A stretch of 5,210 nucleotides of DNA, taken from assembly GCA_022616595.1 (NCBI GenBank), contig JAKEEL010000237.1:1-5210 (forward strand), written 5' to 3'. Source of the stretch: Methylococcaceae bacterium. GTDB lineage: Bacteria > Pseudomonadota > Gammaproteobacteria > Methylococcales > UBA1147. The position numbers were made by a program, and so were the translations under genes. The notes under the pieces are model-generated. The model saw nothing but the letters and a program-made list of their open reading frames with translations, did not search any database and was not told where the DNA came from. Positions 4,241-5,210 of this stretch are shown piece after piece (position 1 is the first letter of the stretch; the number at the start of each line of letters is the position of its first letter).

Positions 4241-4955
4241 CTAAGGCGTTGCCGCACCCGTAGACCAGGATGACAACCGCTCCGCGGCCCGTTCGCACCA
4301 TTTATCGATGATATTTTCAGCATCGCCCCATTGCCACTGCAGACCTGTCAGCGGGCTCCCACCGCCGACGCGTTTATCGGCAACGGCCACCAGTAAATTT
4401 CCCGACATCGAGTCGGTAACTTTCCCTTCCATTTGAGCGTCGCCGACAAACGGGAATGTGCCCGTCGCCAGATATTTCAGATTGCTCTACACATGCGCTT
4501 GCGGAACGATCATCGAGATACTGCGCAGTACCGGCGTGGCCGTTTCGGCGTCGGTCATCGCTACCGTAAGCTTCATCACCCCGGGACCAGCCTGATCGGC
4601 GATCTGAAATTTTTTTCCGAACTGCTGATGAAGCTGCTGGGAAAAGTAATTGACCAGCATATGCTGATCGGTGGCGGAAACCGGAGTGGAATCCCCGCCC
4701 CAGAAGGTGACCGGCTCAATCAATATCTTGTTGTAGTTCGTCCACTGCACGGACGGACTAATATAACGTAAGCCATACTGATCTTTCCCCCCGGGCGCGA
4801 GTTTGCCGCAAACATCGCTAATTCAAGGATGCCTGATCGACATGCGCCTGCTCGGTCATGGTACACGCGCTCAGCAACAAAAGCCCCAAACCCAATAACC
4901 CAACGGGAGGCCGCATCTTCGCGCTACGTTTTGCAGAATTGATAGGGTTTAGCAT
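4241..4955 (-). pseudogene. DUF3313 lipoprotein gene with a frameshift and an amber codon
   Basis: The whole gene is present. ATG at 4955 opens a lipoprotein signal peptide with a hydrophobic run (19-28) and lipobox L-S-A-C (Cys31), then TEQAHVDQASLN and a TAG at 4820-4818. Dropping one T in AATTAG restores the DUF3313 sequence: SDVCGKLAPGGKDQYGLRYI, SPSVQWTNYNKILIEPVTFW, ATDQHMLVNYFSQQLHQQFG, QIADQAGPGVMKLTVAMTDA, ATPVLRSISMIVPQAHV. An in-frame TAG at 4489-4487 follows, and the same frame continues SNLKYLATGTFPFVG, GKVTDSMSGNLLVAVADKRV and WQWGDAENIIDKW to the stop at 4241. The TAG stands where TTG (Leu) would fit. Corrected length is about 237 residues, normal for this family of outer-envelope lipoproteins of unknown function. 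A strong AAAGGAG (4969-4963) lies seven bases before ATG. With two independent lesions the gene is probably dead; a 45-residue lipopeptide could still be made. Confidence 0.88.
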
Positions 4956-4981
4956 TGTTTTTCTCCTTTCTATTAAAAGTA

Positions 4982-5009
4982 GTTATACCGGTTGTTTTAG
5001 CAAGGTAAA
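4982..5009 (-). promoter_or_regulatory. Candidate promoter of the DUF3313 gene
   Basis: On the minus strand TTTACC (5009-5004, four of six to the -35 consensus), a 16-bp spacer and TATAAC (4987-4982, five of six to the -10) would start transcription near 4975. That is about 20 bases before the ATG and just upstream of the Shine-Dalgarno sequence. The control region therefore looks intact although the coding sequence is broken. Confidence 0.5.
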
Positions 5010-5076
5010 TGTTTGCGGGAGGATTGGTTCATAATGGCCCCAGATTATTTTGTCGATTGAGTGCCCCTGACTGGAT

Positions 5077-5210
5077 TCAGGCAAGTTGGTCACAAAGCAA
5101 CGCACGATGGGATACGCCGAATTCCTTGGGCAGGCCGAACATATACACCAAGCCGATCGCGAGGTCGCCGAGACCCAGCGGCACGGCAATCAGCCCGAGA
5201 TCTCCGAATA
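5077..5210 (-). CDS. C-terminal end of an unidentified membrane protein
   Basis: An open frame enters from the right edge and ends at TGA 5079-5077, giving the last 44 residues. They hold one hydrophobic segment, LGLIAVPLGLGDLAIGLVYM, then F-G-L-P-K-E-F-G-V-S-H-R-A-L-L and a short polar end. This is what the final transmembrane helix and cytoplasmic or periplasmic tail of an inner-membrane protein would look like. I do not recognise the family. A small stem, CCTGA-CTGGAT-TCAGG (5066-5081), overlaps the stop codon but has no T-run. The gene lies upstream of the DUF3313 relic on the same strand. The roughly 120-bp gap containing its own promoter suggests they are separate units. Confidence 0.55.
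   Translation of the reverse strand, partial: FGDLGLIAVPLGLGDLAIGLVYMFGLPKEFGVSHRALLCDQLA

Noticed and set aside
4057..4323. Minus-strand frames downstream of the DUF4442 gene (4057-4323, 4062-4301).
   Set aside because: They overlap the ends of the DUF4442 gene and the DUF3313 relic in wrong frames and show no domain.
4433..4771. Plus-strand frame of 112 codons.
   Set aside because: It is antisense to the DUF3313 sequence, whose conserved motifs are unmistakable on the other strand.

Overview
The window looks like accessory chromosomal DNA of a proteobacterium, most likely a gammaproteobacterium. The support is a moderately GC-rich coding bias, a lipoprotein of the DUF3313 type, REP-like palindromes beside a relic of a REP-associated (Y1) transposase, and brnTA and relBE-type addiction modules. 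A methanotroph-like (Methylococcales) host is possible, but that is only an impression.

Left third (1-1363): two type II toxin-antitoxin modules on the minus strand. The first is a RelE/ParE-type toxin, cut by the window edge, that overlaps its ribbon-helix-helix (RelB-like) antitoxin (1-379). The second is a complete brnT-brnA pair (799-1327). Its promoter carries a 26-bp near-perfect palindrome, which is a good candidate for the BrnA operator. The stretch between the modules (about 440-798) holds no gene I recognise.

Middle (1400-2577): a short C-terminal relic of a Y1/REP-associated transposase lies next to a cluster of inverted repeats. Three of these share a GAATAAA core. Next comes an intact plus-strand gene (1795-2577) for an exported protein of unknown function, preceded by a two-codon ORF whose stop abuts its start.

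Right half (2621-5210): a gene-decay zone. A LuxR-type regulator relic (minus strand, about 2653-3100) has an internal stop, a frameshift and no DNA-binding domain. Divergent from it is an HSDL2-like short-chain dehydrogenase (3196-3611) that has lost its middle through an out-of-frame deletion. An apparently intact DUF4442 hotdog-fold gene (3611-4081) overlaps the SDR stop by one base. Convergent with it is a DUF3313 lipoprotein gene (4241-4955, minus) with a one-base frameshift and an in-frame amber codon, although its promoter and Shine-Dalgarno sequence look sound. The right edge carries the last 44 residues of an unidentified membrane protein (minus).

I found no convincing undescribed system. 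The most notable signals are the clustered gene decay, the brnTA palindrome with a promoter that may give a leaderless transcript, and the REP cluster with its transposase relic.
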